A DNA stretch of 9,678 bases from an uncultured Rhodospirillales bacterium (GCA_913053795.1 CAJXGZ010000065.1:1-9678), one strand, 5' to 3'; shown: positions 1-7,266, counted from the first letter of the stretch. Notes: generated from the sequence alone by a model not told the origin. Made by a program: numbers and translations.

Positions 1-155
1 TCCACCCGGCAAGCGCGCCTCTGTGGTTTGATGGATCGCGGTCTCCCTCGAACCCAGTGTCGATATTGTAGCATTTCTCGAATCCAAGGGACGTCAAGGC
101 GATGGCCGCGTCCTTGGACCGTATGCCGGAACGGCAAATAATGAGCGCCGCGCTC
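1..155 (-). pseudogene. Rhodanese gene fragment (3' half, truncated)
   Basis: Read on the minus strand, this stretch encodes the second half of a rhodanese domain, matching about residues 82-132 of the intact protein encoded at 1786-2214, including the active-site loop CRSGIRS. Aligned without gaps to 1818-1972, 147 of 155 bases agree. Visible protein changes include Ser96 to Asp and Ala114 to Thr. Beyond base 155 the similarity stops abruptly. The frame stays open upstream only to a stop at 221-223, with no usable start codon, so the N-terminal half (including the conserved Asp-Val-Arg strand) is missing. The 3' end lies outside the window. It is best read as a dead remnant of a duplicated rhodanese gene. 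If the left flank held a full gene in another arrangement this could change, but the 5' side is clearly broken. Confidence 0.85.
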
Positions 156-156
156 C

Positions 157-430
157 GAGAAACGCGCCGCCAATTACCTCGCCATGATAAAGTTAACCGC
201 CATAAGAATGTAGCTGCGCGTTAATGAGGCTGGCCTAGAGATTTATGTCCGTTTTCCTGTGCAAAGCAGACGAAAATCAATGTATGCTGAGAGGTCTCTT
301 CGTAGCCAAGAGGGGACATTGGGTAGGATGGCTGCGGAGGTAAAACTTATTCAATTACGGTGGGGTTTGGGTGCTATCGCCGTGAATTTGAAGATTATTT
401 GGGAAATATTGGCTTGCCAGGAAAAATAGG
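157..430. other. AT-rich intergenic region before the DUF2920 gene
   Basis: No convincing gene was found here. It begins where the rhodanese fragment loses similarity and ends at the start of the DUF2920 gene. A short plus-strand open frame at 280-429 ends one base before that start but lacks a good ribosome binding site. No clear promoter, terminator or insertion-sequence end could be identified. Confidence 0.5.
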
Positions 431-1558
431 ATGGAAAGGTTATTAATAGAAAATCCGCCGTCAGACCTTGAGCTGAATTTTGCGCGCGAGCCCTTGCAAT
501 ACTTCCTAACCGCGCCCATGGATGGCCCCAATCGTAAAACCGGGCTTATCTTCAATATTTGTGGTTTCGGACAGCGGCCCGATGATGTGTATTTTGCCGA
601 CAAATTGGCTCCCTACCTGAGCAATAAATATAATTGCTACTGTGTTGGCGTTGCCTATTTTGGAATTCTAGTTAAGTTTATTGGCAAACTTATCGCCTTG
701 CCTCAATGGAAGGAGTCCTTGTTCAACCTCTACGGCCTTCCGCCGACGGATGACTTGGGCGAAATCACCAGATTCCTCAGGGCGAAAGGCGTTGCCGAGT
801 TATCCGGTGAATTTCCGTTGATTTCCTGTTTTGGCGGCGAGTACCAGTCATTTGGTTTTCTGCCGGCGCTGGATCACATTGCCGTTCTTGGCGATATACT
901 GCGAAGATACGACATCAATCGCAAACGACTGATTATTTTAAGCACCTCCTGTGGCGGCCATATTGCCGGCATGATGCTCAAACTGATGAGCAACACCTTT
1001 TCCACCATTATTGATAATTCTGGATTCGTGAGAACCGAATTGCCTCAACTCAACAACATGGAGTTCGGCGCCCGGCATTGGTTCAAGCATAACGGGGTGC
1101 GTATCTGCAGGGTGGAGAAAACACCCTGGTCAGTAAAGGACAGCAGCAGCCAAGGATTTTTCAAGCCAGAGTTCGCAGCTATCCGCGATCTCACACTGCA
1201 ATCCCATTACCGCCCGGGCAATACACGTGTGTACGGTTTTCACTCCGCATTGGACGAACTTGTGCCCATAGAGGATAAGGAACTTCATTTCGAGACCCTG
1301 CAAAAATTTTATGATGCAACGTTGGTCCGTGTGGAACGCGGCGATATTGACGGCAAATTATTCAAGGAAATCGGCCACGGAATGGGTGCGTCATTACGTG
1401 GCGTCTTCGACTTGGTGGCCGAGACCGATCCACTCATGGAGAGAAACCAGACGGAAACGGACTTCGAAATGAACACTCGACTCTCTCTGAACTGTGGAGC
1501 CATCAATTACGCGTTCAGTTTCTCGGACGATTTTTCCTTCAAGCACGCCCTAATCTAA
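431..1558 (+). CDS. DUF2920-family protein, alpha/beta-hydrolase fold
   Basis: The 375-residue product resembles the DUF2920 family, known mainly from Campylobacter, where members lie near flagellin-glycosylation and motility genes; the biochemical function is unknown. Family-like blocks in order are a GEYQSFGFLPALDHI segment (136-150), the nucleophile-elbow region STSCGGHIA (171-179), DNSG (195-198), KTPWSVKD (230-237), HSALDELVP (271-279), and GDIDGKLFKEIGHGMGAS (304-321). These suggest a hydrolase triad of Ser173, Asp275 and His316; the elbow has Ser171 where Gly is usual. No signal peptide or membrane segment is apparent, so it is probably cytoplasmic. The ATG at 431 has an AGGA at 419-422, eight bases upstream, and an in-frame stop at 389-391 rules out a longer form. 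Composition is clearly AT-richer than the flavoprotein gene downstream, and the gene lies between two rhodanese copies, both consistent with acquisition. A role in flagellin or surface-glycan modification is only a guess from the family. Confidence 0.85.
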   Translation: MERLLIENPPSDLELNFAREPLQYFLTAPMDGPNRKTGLIFNICGFGQRPDDVYFADKLAPYLSNKYNCYCVGVAYFGILVKFIGKLIALPQWKESLFNLYGLPPTDDLGEITRFLRAKGVAELSGEFPLISCFGGEYQSFGFLPALDHIAVLGDILRRYDINRKRLIILSTSCGGHIAGMMLKLMSNTFSTIIDNSGFVRTELPQLNNMEFGARHWFKHNGVRICRVEKTPWSVKDSSSQGFFKPEFAAIRDLTLQSHYRPGNTRVYGFHSALDELVPIEDKELHFETLQKFYDATLVRVERGDIDGKLFKEIGHGMGASLRGVFDLVAETDPLMERNQTETDFEMNTRLSLNCGAINYAFSFSDDFSFKHALI

Positions 1559-1785
1559 GACGTGCTAAAGCTTATTCTTGGCGATGCGTTTGATCAAGCA
1601 GTCGCAGAGGCAGTTGACGCGGCCTAAATAATGATGCGAAATCGGCAAAATACGTCTACCCACTTACCGCCCGCTCCAAGGTCCCCTCCGGGTCATAACA
1701 AGAAGTAATAGCCAAGCCTGAAAATGGCCCGGTTTATGGCATTGGGCGGACATCAGCAAGTTACTGATAGTTCCGGCGCCAGCGC
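1559..1785. other. Intergenic region between convergent genes
   Basis: This region separates the 3' ends of the DUF2920 gene (plus) and the rhodanese gene (minus). The DUF2920 frame continues after its TAA for 22 codons to a second stop at 1625-1627, which may be chance. A weak hairpin (five base pairs, around 1752-1768) lacks a T-run, so no terminator is claimed. Confidence 0.5.
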
Positions 1786-2214
1786 TCAACCCTGTCCCCA
1801 AGGCAGTCCATCCGTCTTCCACCCGGCAAGCGCGCCTCTGTGGTTTGATGGATCGCGGTCTCCCTCGAACCCGGCGTCGATATTGTAGCACTTCTCGAAT
1901 CCAAGGGACGTCAAGGCGATGGCCGCGCTCTTGGACCGTATGCCGGAACGGCAAATAATGAGCACCGTGTTCTCCTCGGCAACGCCGGCGTCGGCGACTT
2001 GGGAGACGAATTCCGGGTTGACCCGCATGTCCGGGAAAAAAAGCCACTGCACGAAGACGGGCTGTTTGCCCAATTCGTTCAAATCGGGGACGCCCACATA
2101 GGCCCATTCGGCCTGAGTGCGCACATCCAACAGCACCGCCCCGTCATCCTCGCGCAGCATTTCCCACGCTTGTTTCGGGGTGATGTCGCCCGCGTAATTC
2201 TGCTCTTCGGACAA
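1786..2214 (-). CDS. Single-domain rhodanese-like sulfurtransferase
   Basis: The 142-residue protein is a single rhodanese domain. These enzymes typically carry a persulfide on a loop cysteine and move sulfane sulfur to thiol acceptors. The N-terminal strand with LLDVRTQAEW (28-37) is typical, and the active-site loop is Cys88-Arg-Ser-Gly-Ile-Arg-Ser94, so the enzyme should be active. Between these lies a longer segment (39-66) containing VFVQWLFFPDMRVNPEF. No signal peptide is seen, so it is probably cytoplasmic. The start is TTG (2212-2214), supported by a strong AAAGGAGG six bases upstream on the minus strand. It is divergent from the large flavoprotein gene and shares a 135-base intergenic region with it. 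A functional link to that redox enzyme is possible but unproven. The stop codon is at 1786-1788. Confidence 0.93.
   Translation of the reverse strand: MSEEQNYAGDITPKQAWEMLREDDGAVLLDVRTQAEWAYVGVPDLNELGKQPVFVQWLFFPDMRVNPEFVSQVADAGVAEENTVLIICRSGIRSKSAAIALTSLGFEKCYNIDAGFEGDRDPSNHRGALAGWKTDGLPWGQG
1818..1972. repeat. Direct repeat copy matching 1-155
   Basis: This segment of the intact rhodanese gene is the second copy of a direct repeat; the first copy is at 1-155, in the same orientation and offset by 1,817 bases. The first 146 bases differ at only five positions, all transitions, and the similarity fades after about base 155/1972. The repeat brackets the DUF2920 gene. Because the window begins inside the first copy, its full length to the left cannot be judged. 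Confidence 0.9.
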
Positions 2215-2220
2215 AGTCTG

Positions 2221-2228
2221 CCTCCTTT
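2221..2228 (-). promoter_or_regulatory. Strong Shine-Dalgarno that sets the TTG start of the rhodanese gene
   Basis: On the minus strand this reads AAAGGAGG, a near-perfect anti-16S match, six bases before the TTG at 2214. It is the main reason for accepting a non-ATG start for the rhodanese gene. Confidence 0.85.
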
Positions 2229-2283
2229 CGTGCGATTTTATGTCGGAAAAACAATAAAATCCCGCAATTTCTCTATTTCGTGT

Positions 2284-2311
2284 TTGACTCTTTAATAGGC
2301 TCTTCTATTTT
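2284..2311 (+). promoter_or_regulatory. Candidate sigma-70 promoter of the flavoprotein gene
   Basis: A TTGACT (2284-2289) is followed after 16 bases by TATTTT (2306-2311), in an AT-rich intergenic region. Transcription from it would begin near 2318 and give a leader of about 30 bases before the ATG at 2350. It is identified by consensus only. Confidence 0.45.
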
Positions 2312-2349
2312 TGTGCGCTGCAAAATAACTCACCCGTTGGCTCATTAAA

Positions 2350-5300
2350 ATGGCGGAGACCATGACCGATCTCAAGCTTTCAAACGATCTAGTGTTCGAA
2401 GACCTCTACGCCGAGGACGGCCTTGCCCGAATTGACGCGCTGTTCACGAAGAAATTGGGGGCCGTCGATGGCGACCTGAGCGTGCGCCTGACAACCGCCC
2501 GCGCCAACCCCGGCAGCCTGGATAATAAGGCCGAGTCCGATTTGATCCTAGAGCTGGCGCCGCACCTTGAGGATTTCCTTGGCGGACTGTTCGGCGTCAA
2601 GGACGAGCTTAAGGCTCTCAACAAAAGCCACAAGGACCTGAACGACCTTTACGCCTGCAAGCGCCTGTTCGTTCAGCGCCGCGCCGCCAAGGCGCACAAG
2701 CCTGACGACGCCGAGGGCTTCAACGGCCCGGCGCTGGAGGCCGACTTGACCGTGCGCTTCGGCGGAACCTTCGACCAGATCGTCTTCGCCAAGACCGTTA
2801 ACGCCTGGCTTGAAGACGAGGAGGCCAACGCCGAATCCCTCGACTTGGCGTCCCACTACGCCGCTTGGGCCTTGCACACCCATGACGGCCACGAGCGCCA
2901 CTTCGACGATATCCTGTTCAGGAAGCCAGAAAAGATCGACATCGATCACTTTGTGCCCCACGAGACGTTCGCGGACCATGGCGTTGAAATGATGCGGATG
3001 GACTCGGAGAATTGCCGCCACTACGACCGCGACGCCTTCGCCCTTACCGACCAGGGAACGGATCTGATCGGCGCGCTGGACGAAATCAACTACTGCGTCA
3101 TCTGCCACGACCGGGCGCGCGACTACTGTTCGCGCGGCATGACCGACAAGGATACGGGCAAGTTCACCAAAAATCCCTTGGGCGTGACCCAGAACGGCTG
3201 CCCGCTGGAGGAAAAAATCTCCGAGATGCACAAGGCCAAGATGGATGGCGACTCCATCGCCTCCCTGGCCATCATCGCCATCGACAACCCGGTGGTGGCG
3301 GCCACCGGGCATCGTATCTGCAACGACTGCATGAAGGCGTGCATCTACCAGAAGCAGGACCCGGTCAACATCCCGCAAGCTGAAACCCGCGTGCTGAAGG
3401 ACGTATTGAACCTGCCCTGGGGCTTTGAAATCTACAGCCTGCTGACCCGCTGGAACCCGCTCAACATCGAGCGTCCGGTCTCCAAGCCGGACTCAGGGCG
3501 CAAGGTTCTGATCGTCGGCGCCGGCCCCGCCGGCTATTCCCTGGCCCACTTCCTGATGAACGAAGGCCATACGACGGTGGTCATCGACGGCCTCAAGATC
3601 GAGCCGCTGGAGCCCGAAATTTGCGGCGTCGACCAATCCGGCGGGCGCCATCCCTTCAAGCCCATCAAGGACATTGGCGAGCTTTGGGAGCCCCTCGATG
3701 CGCGCATCCAGGCCGGCTTCGGCGGCGTATCCGAATACGGCATCACCGTTCGTTGGGACAAAAACTTCCTCAAGGTGGTGCGCTTGTTGATGGAGCGCCG
3801 CAAACGCTTCGCCATGTACGGCGGCGTGCGCTTCGGCAGCGCCATCACCACGGAGTCGGCGTTCGAACTCGGCTTTGACCATGTGGCGCTGGCCATGGGC
3901 GCCGGAAAGCCCACGTTCCTGTCGGTTCCCAACGGACTGGCCCGGGGCGTGCGCCAAGCCTCGGACCTTCTGATGGCGTTGCAGTTGACCGGCGCCGCCA
4001 TGAAGGATTCCATCGCCAATCTGCAAATTCGCCTTCCCTCGGTGATTATCGGCGGCGGCCTGACCGCCATCGACTCCGCCACCGAAGTGCTGGCCTACTA
4101 CGTGCGCCAAGTGGAGAAGTTCCTGGAGCGTTACGATGTTCTGGTGGGTCTGCACGGCCCGGACGCGGTGCGCTCGGTTTGGAGCGGCGAAGAGAAAATC
4201 ATCGCCGATGAGTTCATCACCCATGGCCGCGCCATCAAGGAAGAGCGCGAGTCTGCGGTCAAGGAAGGCCGCGGCCCGCACTTCATCACCTTGCTGGACT
4301 CCTGGGGCGGCGCCACCATCGCTTACAGGCGCCGCATGACCGGTTCGCCCAGTTACCGGCTCAACCACGAGGAAATCGAGAAAGCTTTCGAGCAGGGAAT
4401 TCGCTTCGCCGAATTGCTGTCTCCCACCGAAATCCTGGTCGACGAATACAACCACTGCAAGGCCGTTGTCCTGGAGAAACAGGAAATCGGCGACGACGGC
4501 AGGCCCCAGCCCACCGGCGAAACGACGTCTCTTCCGGCGCGCTCGGTTCTGATCGCCGCCGGCACCCAGCCCAACACGGTGCTGAAACGCGAATATCCCG
4601 GCTTTACGGAGCTGGACGGCAAGTACTTCCAGGCCCTGGACGAGGACGGCAAGAAGGTAAGCCCCGAATGGTCGGCTAAGCCCGAAACGCCGCACGTGCT
4701 GACCAGGATTTACGACGACGGCCGCTCCATGAGCTTCTTTGGCGACCTTCATCCCGACTACGCCGGCAACGTGGTTAAGGCCATCTCCAGCGCCAAGCAA
4801 GGATTCCCGGTGGTTGACCGCATGCTGGCCAAGCTGCCTGCGTCCAAGGTCAGCCCGGACGAGTTGATCAAGGCCCTGAACGACGGACTTCGCCCGGTGG
4901 TGAAGAGCGTCACCCGCCTGGTCTCCAACGTGGTCGAGGTCAGGGTGCACGCCCCGCTGGCCGCCAAGATGTACAAGTCGGGCCAATTCTTCCGCTTGCA
5001 GAACTACATCGCCAACTCGGAAACCGTCAACGACACGACGCTGGCCATGGAAGGCGTCGCCCTCACCGGCGCCTTGGTCAATCCTGACGAGGGCGAAGTG
5101 TCGGTGATCTCGCTCGACATGGGCGGCTCCACCAACATCATCCCCCACCTTAAGGCGGGCGAACACGTGGTCCTGATGGGACCGACCGGCGGCCCCACCC
5201 ACACGCCGGGCGGCGAGACGGTGTTGCTGGCCGGCGGCGGCCTCGGCAACGCGGTGTTGCTGGACATCAACCTGGCCTTCCACAAGGCCGGCTCCAAGGT

Positions 5301-5868
5301 GCTCTACTTCGCCGCCTACAAGGGCATGGAGGACCGCTTCCACATCGGCCATATCGAGGCGAACTCGGATTGCGTGGTCTGGTGTTGCGACGTCGGCCCC
5401 GGCTTTGAGCCTGGGCGGCCCCAGGATAAGACCTTCGTCGGCAACATCGTTCAGGCCATGGAAGCCTACGCCAAGGGCGAGCTTGGGGAGATCGACATTC
5501 CCCTGGACAGCGTCGACCACATCATCGCCATCGGCTCGCACTTCATGATGAGGGCGGTGGGCGAGGCCCGGCACTCGGTGCTGAAGCCCTTCCTGAAAAC
5601 CGACCACAAAGCCTTCGCCTCCATCAACTCACCCATGCAATGCATGATGAAGGAAATCTGCGCCCAGTGTCTCCAGCCCCACAGGAACCCGGAGACCGGC
5701 GAGGAATCGGTGGTGTTCTCATGCTTTGAGCAGGACCAGAATATCGACTTCGTCGACTTCGACGCCCTGCACCAGCGCTTGGCGCAGAACGGCGTGCAGG
5801 AGAAGTTGACCCGCCAGTGGATCGCCCACTGCAAGGAAGAGCTCAGCCAAAAACGCCCCCCTGTTTAA
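2350..5868 (+). CDS. Fused GltD/NfnB-like and PyrK/NfnA-like iron-sulfur flavoprotein
   Basis: The 1,172-residue protein is a multidomain redox enzyme. Residues 1-200 are helical and unrecognised. A GltD-like iron-sulfur region follows, with Cys249, Cys252, Cys260 and Cys284 (GCPLEEKI context) and Cys324, Cys327, Cys331 (CNDCMKAC). Next is an FAD-binding site, GAGPAG at 390-395, then a second dinucleotide site, IIGGGLTAID at 566-575, and AAGTQPN at 736-742. The C-terminal third resembles ferredoxin reductase/PyrK: GQFFRLQNY at 878-886 (flavin), LLAGGGLGNAVLL at 959-971 (pyridine nucleotide) and Cys1098, Cys1104, Cys1107, Cys1125, probably a [2Fe-2S] site. In Nfn transhydrogenase these halves are separate subunits, NfnB and NfnA, which bifurcate electrons between NADPH, NAD+ and ferredoxin; here both lie on one chain. 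That reaction is inferred, not shown. No membrane segments are seen, so it is probably cytoplasmic. The start is uncertain: ATG 2350 lacks a clear ribosome site, and ATG 2362, in frame, has GGAG only three bases before it. The gene is GC-rich and ends 41 bases before a convergent gene. Confidence 0.85.
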   Translation: MAETMTDLKLSNDLVFEDLYAEDGLARIDALFTKKLGAVDGDLSVRLTTARANPGSLDNKAESDLILELAPHLEDFLGGLFGVKDELKALNKSHKDLNDLYACKRLFVQRRAAKAHKPDDAEGFNGPALEADLTVRFGGTFDQIVFAKTVNAWLEDEEANAESLDLASHYAAWALHTHDGHERHFDDILFRKPEKIDIDHFVPHETFADHGVEMMRMDSENCRHYDRDAFALTDQGTDLIGALDEINYCVICHDRARDYCSRGMTDKDTGKFTKNPLGVTQNGCPLEEKISEMHKAKMDGDSIASLAIIAIDNPVVAATGHRICNDCMKACIYQKQDPVNIPQAETRVLKDVLNLPWGFEIYSLLTRWNPLNIERPVSKPDSGRKVLIVGAGPAGYSLAHFLMNEGHTTVVIDGLKIEPLEPEICGVDQSGGRHPFKPIKDIGELWEPLDARIQAGFGGVSEYGITVRWDKNFLKVVRLLMERRKRFAMYGGVRFGSAITTESAFELGFDHVALAMGAGKPTFLSVPNGLARGVRQASDLLMALQLTGAAMKDSIANLQIRLPSVIIGGGLTAIDSATEVLAYYVRQVEKFLERYDVLVGLHGPDAVRSVWSGEEKIIADEFITHGRAIKEERESAVKEGRGPHFITLLDSWGGATIAYRRRMTGSPSYRLNHEEIEKAFEQGIRFAELLSPTEILVDEYNHCKAVVLEKQEIGDDGRPQPTGETTSLPARSVLIAAGTQPNTVLKREYPGFTELDGKYFQALDEDGKKVSPEWSAKPETPHVLTRIYDDGRSMSFFGDLHPDYAGNVVKAISSAKQGFPVVDRMLAKLPASKVSPDELIKALNDGLRPVVKSVTRLVSNVVEVRVHAPLAAKMYKSGQFFRLQNYIANSETVNDTTLAMEGVALTGALVNPDEGEVSVISLDMGGSTNIIPHLKAGEHVVLMGPTGGPTHTPGGETVLLAGGGLGNAVLLDINLAFHKAGSKVLYFAAYKGMEDRFHIGHIEANSDCVVWCCDVGPGFEPGRPQDKTFVGNIVQAMEAYAKGELGEIDIPLDSVDHIIAIGSHFMMRAVGEARHSVLKPFLKTDHKAFASINSPMQCMMKEICAQCLQPHRNPETGEESVVFSCFEQDQNIDFVDFDALHQRLAQNGVQEKLTRQWIAHCKEELSQKRPPV

Positions 5869-5909
5869 CGCTAGAGCATTTCCGGACCAAATTGAGCCCC
5901 TACGCTGGG

Positions 5910-6476
5910 TCACATCCCCAGCATGGCGTTGATCTCGTCGTCGGAAATTTCCCCATCGCCGTCTTCGCCGCCGCTCTTATCGCTTTCACGTCGCGCGTTA
6001 CCCACCTTGAACGGATCATGTTGGCGCCGCCGGTCCGGTCCGATAAAAGTATCGCCTTCGATAAACGGGCGGGGATTTTCGATAACCGAACAGATGCGCG
6101 AGTAAAGGGTGTCGGCGGAAATGGGTTTGGACAGATATTCGGTGATTCCGGCGTCCCGCGCGTTTTCAATCTGCCACTTGTAGGTATGGGCGGTTAGAAA
6201 AATAATCGCCACCATGGGATCGCTATAGTCTTCGCCCTTGCGTATTTTCTTGGTGAAGTCTACTCCGCTGATGTTATCTAATTCCCACTCACATACAATA
6301 ATGTCCGGCTTGTAATCCTTGAGAATCTTAAAGGCTTCTTCGACATTGCTCGCCTCAAAACGCTCACGCACCCCGAAGGTTTGAAGGATGTTGACCACCA
6401 CGTTACGCATATTCTCATCGCCGTCGACGATGAGAAAACGCAGATTCTCAATATTGAATGTTGGAAGTTCCGCCAT
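5910..6476 (-). CDS. Receiver-domain protein with Asp-to-Glu phosphosite and acidic C-terminal tail
   Basis: The 188-residue protein has a CheY-like receiver domain (about 11-133) and no DNA-binding output domain. The acidic pocket is present (Asp18, Asp20), as are the switch Thr95 and the conserved Lys117 in SKPI. At the phospho-acceptor position, however, the strand reads IIVCEWEL, with Glu63 (codon GAG) instead of Asp, so normal phosphorylation is not expected; Glu often mimics the phosphorylated form. A tail follows with FIGPDRRR (144-151), a motif I associate with alphaproteobacterial receivers, then a charged Gly/Asp-rich linker. The last residues, EISDDEINAMLGM, resemble the CheY-docking peptides of FliM and CheZ. 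The gene starts 35 bases after the stop of the Hpt-like gene on the same strand, suggesting one transcript. No strong ribosome site precedes the ATG at 6474-6476. Confidence 0.9.
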   Translation of the reverse strand: MAELPTFNIENLRFLIVDGDENMRNVVVNILQTFGVRERFEASNVEEAFKILKDYKPDIIVCEWELDNISGVDFTKKIRKGEDYSDPMVAIIFLTAHTYKWQIENARDAGITEYLSKPISADTLYSRICSVIENPRPFIEGDTFIGPDRRRQHDPFKVGNARRESDKSGGEDGDGEISDDEINAMLGM

Positions 6477-6511
6477 TTGTTATACCCAGAACATAACCAC
6501 CTTCATTTTTT

Positions 6512-7213
6512 TTAACGTTTTTCTATTTTCATTAAAACATCGTCCAAACCTTTGATGACTTCCTTCCCAAGCGCGCCGCCGTCCCCCTCGAGCTTTTGGA
6601 CGATAACCACTCTCATGGCGTTCACGTGAACCTGCATGGCTTTGATGTCCGACGAAGAGACGTCATCAAGCGCCAGGATAACCTTGCAGAGGTGGTCGCC
6701 GATTCTGGTTATGAGGTCATAGCCGAAAGCGCCGCCGCGGCACGTGATTTGGTATGCGGACTTGAACGCGCGATCCAAGACGCTCTTTTTATCGGCGCCG
6801 GCTTTTTTCAGAATTTCCAGGCACTTAAAGAGTCTGTCCAGGTCCTCGTTGGCCCAAAGAATAAAATCATCCTTGCGGTCGTCGATAACCTTCTGCGCCT
6901 TCTTCAAGACTTTCGCGTCGACCACGTTGCCAAAGAGCCTGACCTTATTTTTCAAATTAGGCGGAGAGCTTACTTTCGAAGATTTCACTTTTTCGGCTTT
7001 TCCGGCGATGACGGCTTTCTCTGCGGCTTCGGCGTCGGTTTCATCGGCGTCAAACATTTCCGTCTTGATCTCGCCGCCATTTTGCCCGGTCACCTCCATG
7101 GCCCTTTTGAACAGGCGCGCCCAGAAAGGCCCGGCTTTGGAAGAGTCCTCAAAGGTTTTGTACTTTTCCGTATTGTCTTTGCGCGCAACCTTGATCACAA
7201 ACACCGCATTCAC
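6512..7213 (-). CDS. Hpt-like helical protein lacking the phosphorylatable His
   Basis: The 233-residue protein has a basic N-terminal segment (1-50), a charged Ala/Lys/Glu linker (55-90) and a helical C-terminal domain (about 95-230). Residues 153-165, AYQITCRGGAFGY, align by spacing with the Hpt motif His-x-x-Lys-Gly-x5-Gly (for example AHKIKG in ArcB). From memory, alphaproteobacterial relatives read AHDIKGQGGxFGY here. In this protein the His is Tyr154, the Lys is Thr157 and the Gly is Cys158, while Gly164 is kept. It therefore probably cannot carry phosphate but may keep the four-helix fold as a binding domain. The start is GTG at 7211-7213; an in-frame stop at 7217-7219 prevents a longer form, and no good ribosome site is visible. 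It lies between a chemoreceptor remnant and the receiver gene on the same strand, probably in one operon. The Hpt assignment rests on this motif, so other helical-bundle families remain possible. Confidence 0.75.
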   Translation of the reverse strand: MNAVFVIKVARKDNTEKYKTFEDSSKAGPFWARLFKRAMEVTGQNGGEIKTEMFDADETDAEAAEKAVIAGKAEKVKSSKVSSPPNLKNKVRLFGNVVDAKVLKKAQKVIDDRKDDFILWANEDLDRLFKCLEILKKAGADKKSVLDRAFKSAYQITCRGGAFGYDLITRIGDHLCKVILALDDVSSSDIKAMQVHVNAMRVVIVQKLEGDGGALGKEVIKGLDDVLMKIEKR

Positions 7214-7266
7214 CCGCTATGAAATCTCTAATAAATCCCAGAATAATTCTTGACGCTTTTTTAAAA

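Noticed and set aside
280..429. A 49-codon plus-strand open frame (internal ATG at 328) ending one base before the DUF2920 start.
   Set aside because: The close spacing suggests translational coupling, but neither start has a proper ribosome site and the peptide resembles nothing I know. It is too short to stand without homologues.
1664..2107. A 147-codon minus-strand frame over the rhodanese gene.
   Set aside because: It overlaps the rhodanese gene in another frame. The rhodanese frame has the active-site motif and a strong ribosome site; this one is Arg/Gly-rich without motifs.
3493..5607. A 704-codon minus-strand open frame opposite the flavoprotein gene.
   Set aside because: Long antisense frames are common opposite GC-rich genes. 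Its product is rich in His, Gly, Val and Ala with no recognisable domain, while the plus strand has a clear domain series.
5904..5922. Hairpin GCTGGG with a seven-base loop and CCCAGC between the convergent flavoprotein and receiver genes, considered as a terminator.
   Set aside because: The stem is only six base pairs, overlaps the receiver stop codon, and has no T-run on either side.
6482..6508. Minus-strand ATG followed by seven codons and a stop, just upstream of the receiver gene, considered as a leader peptide.
   Set aside because: Eight codons between two genes are expected by chance, and no attenuator structure or regulatory codon run is present.
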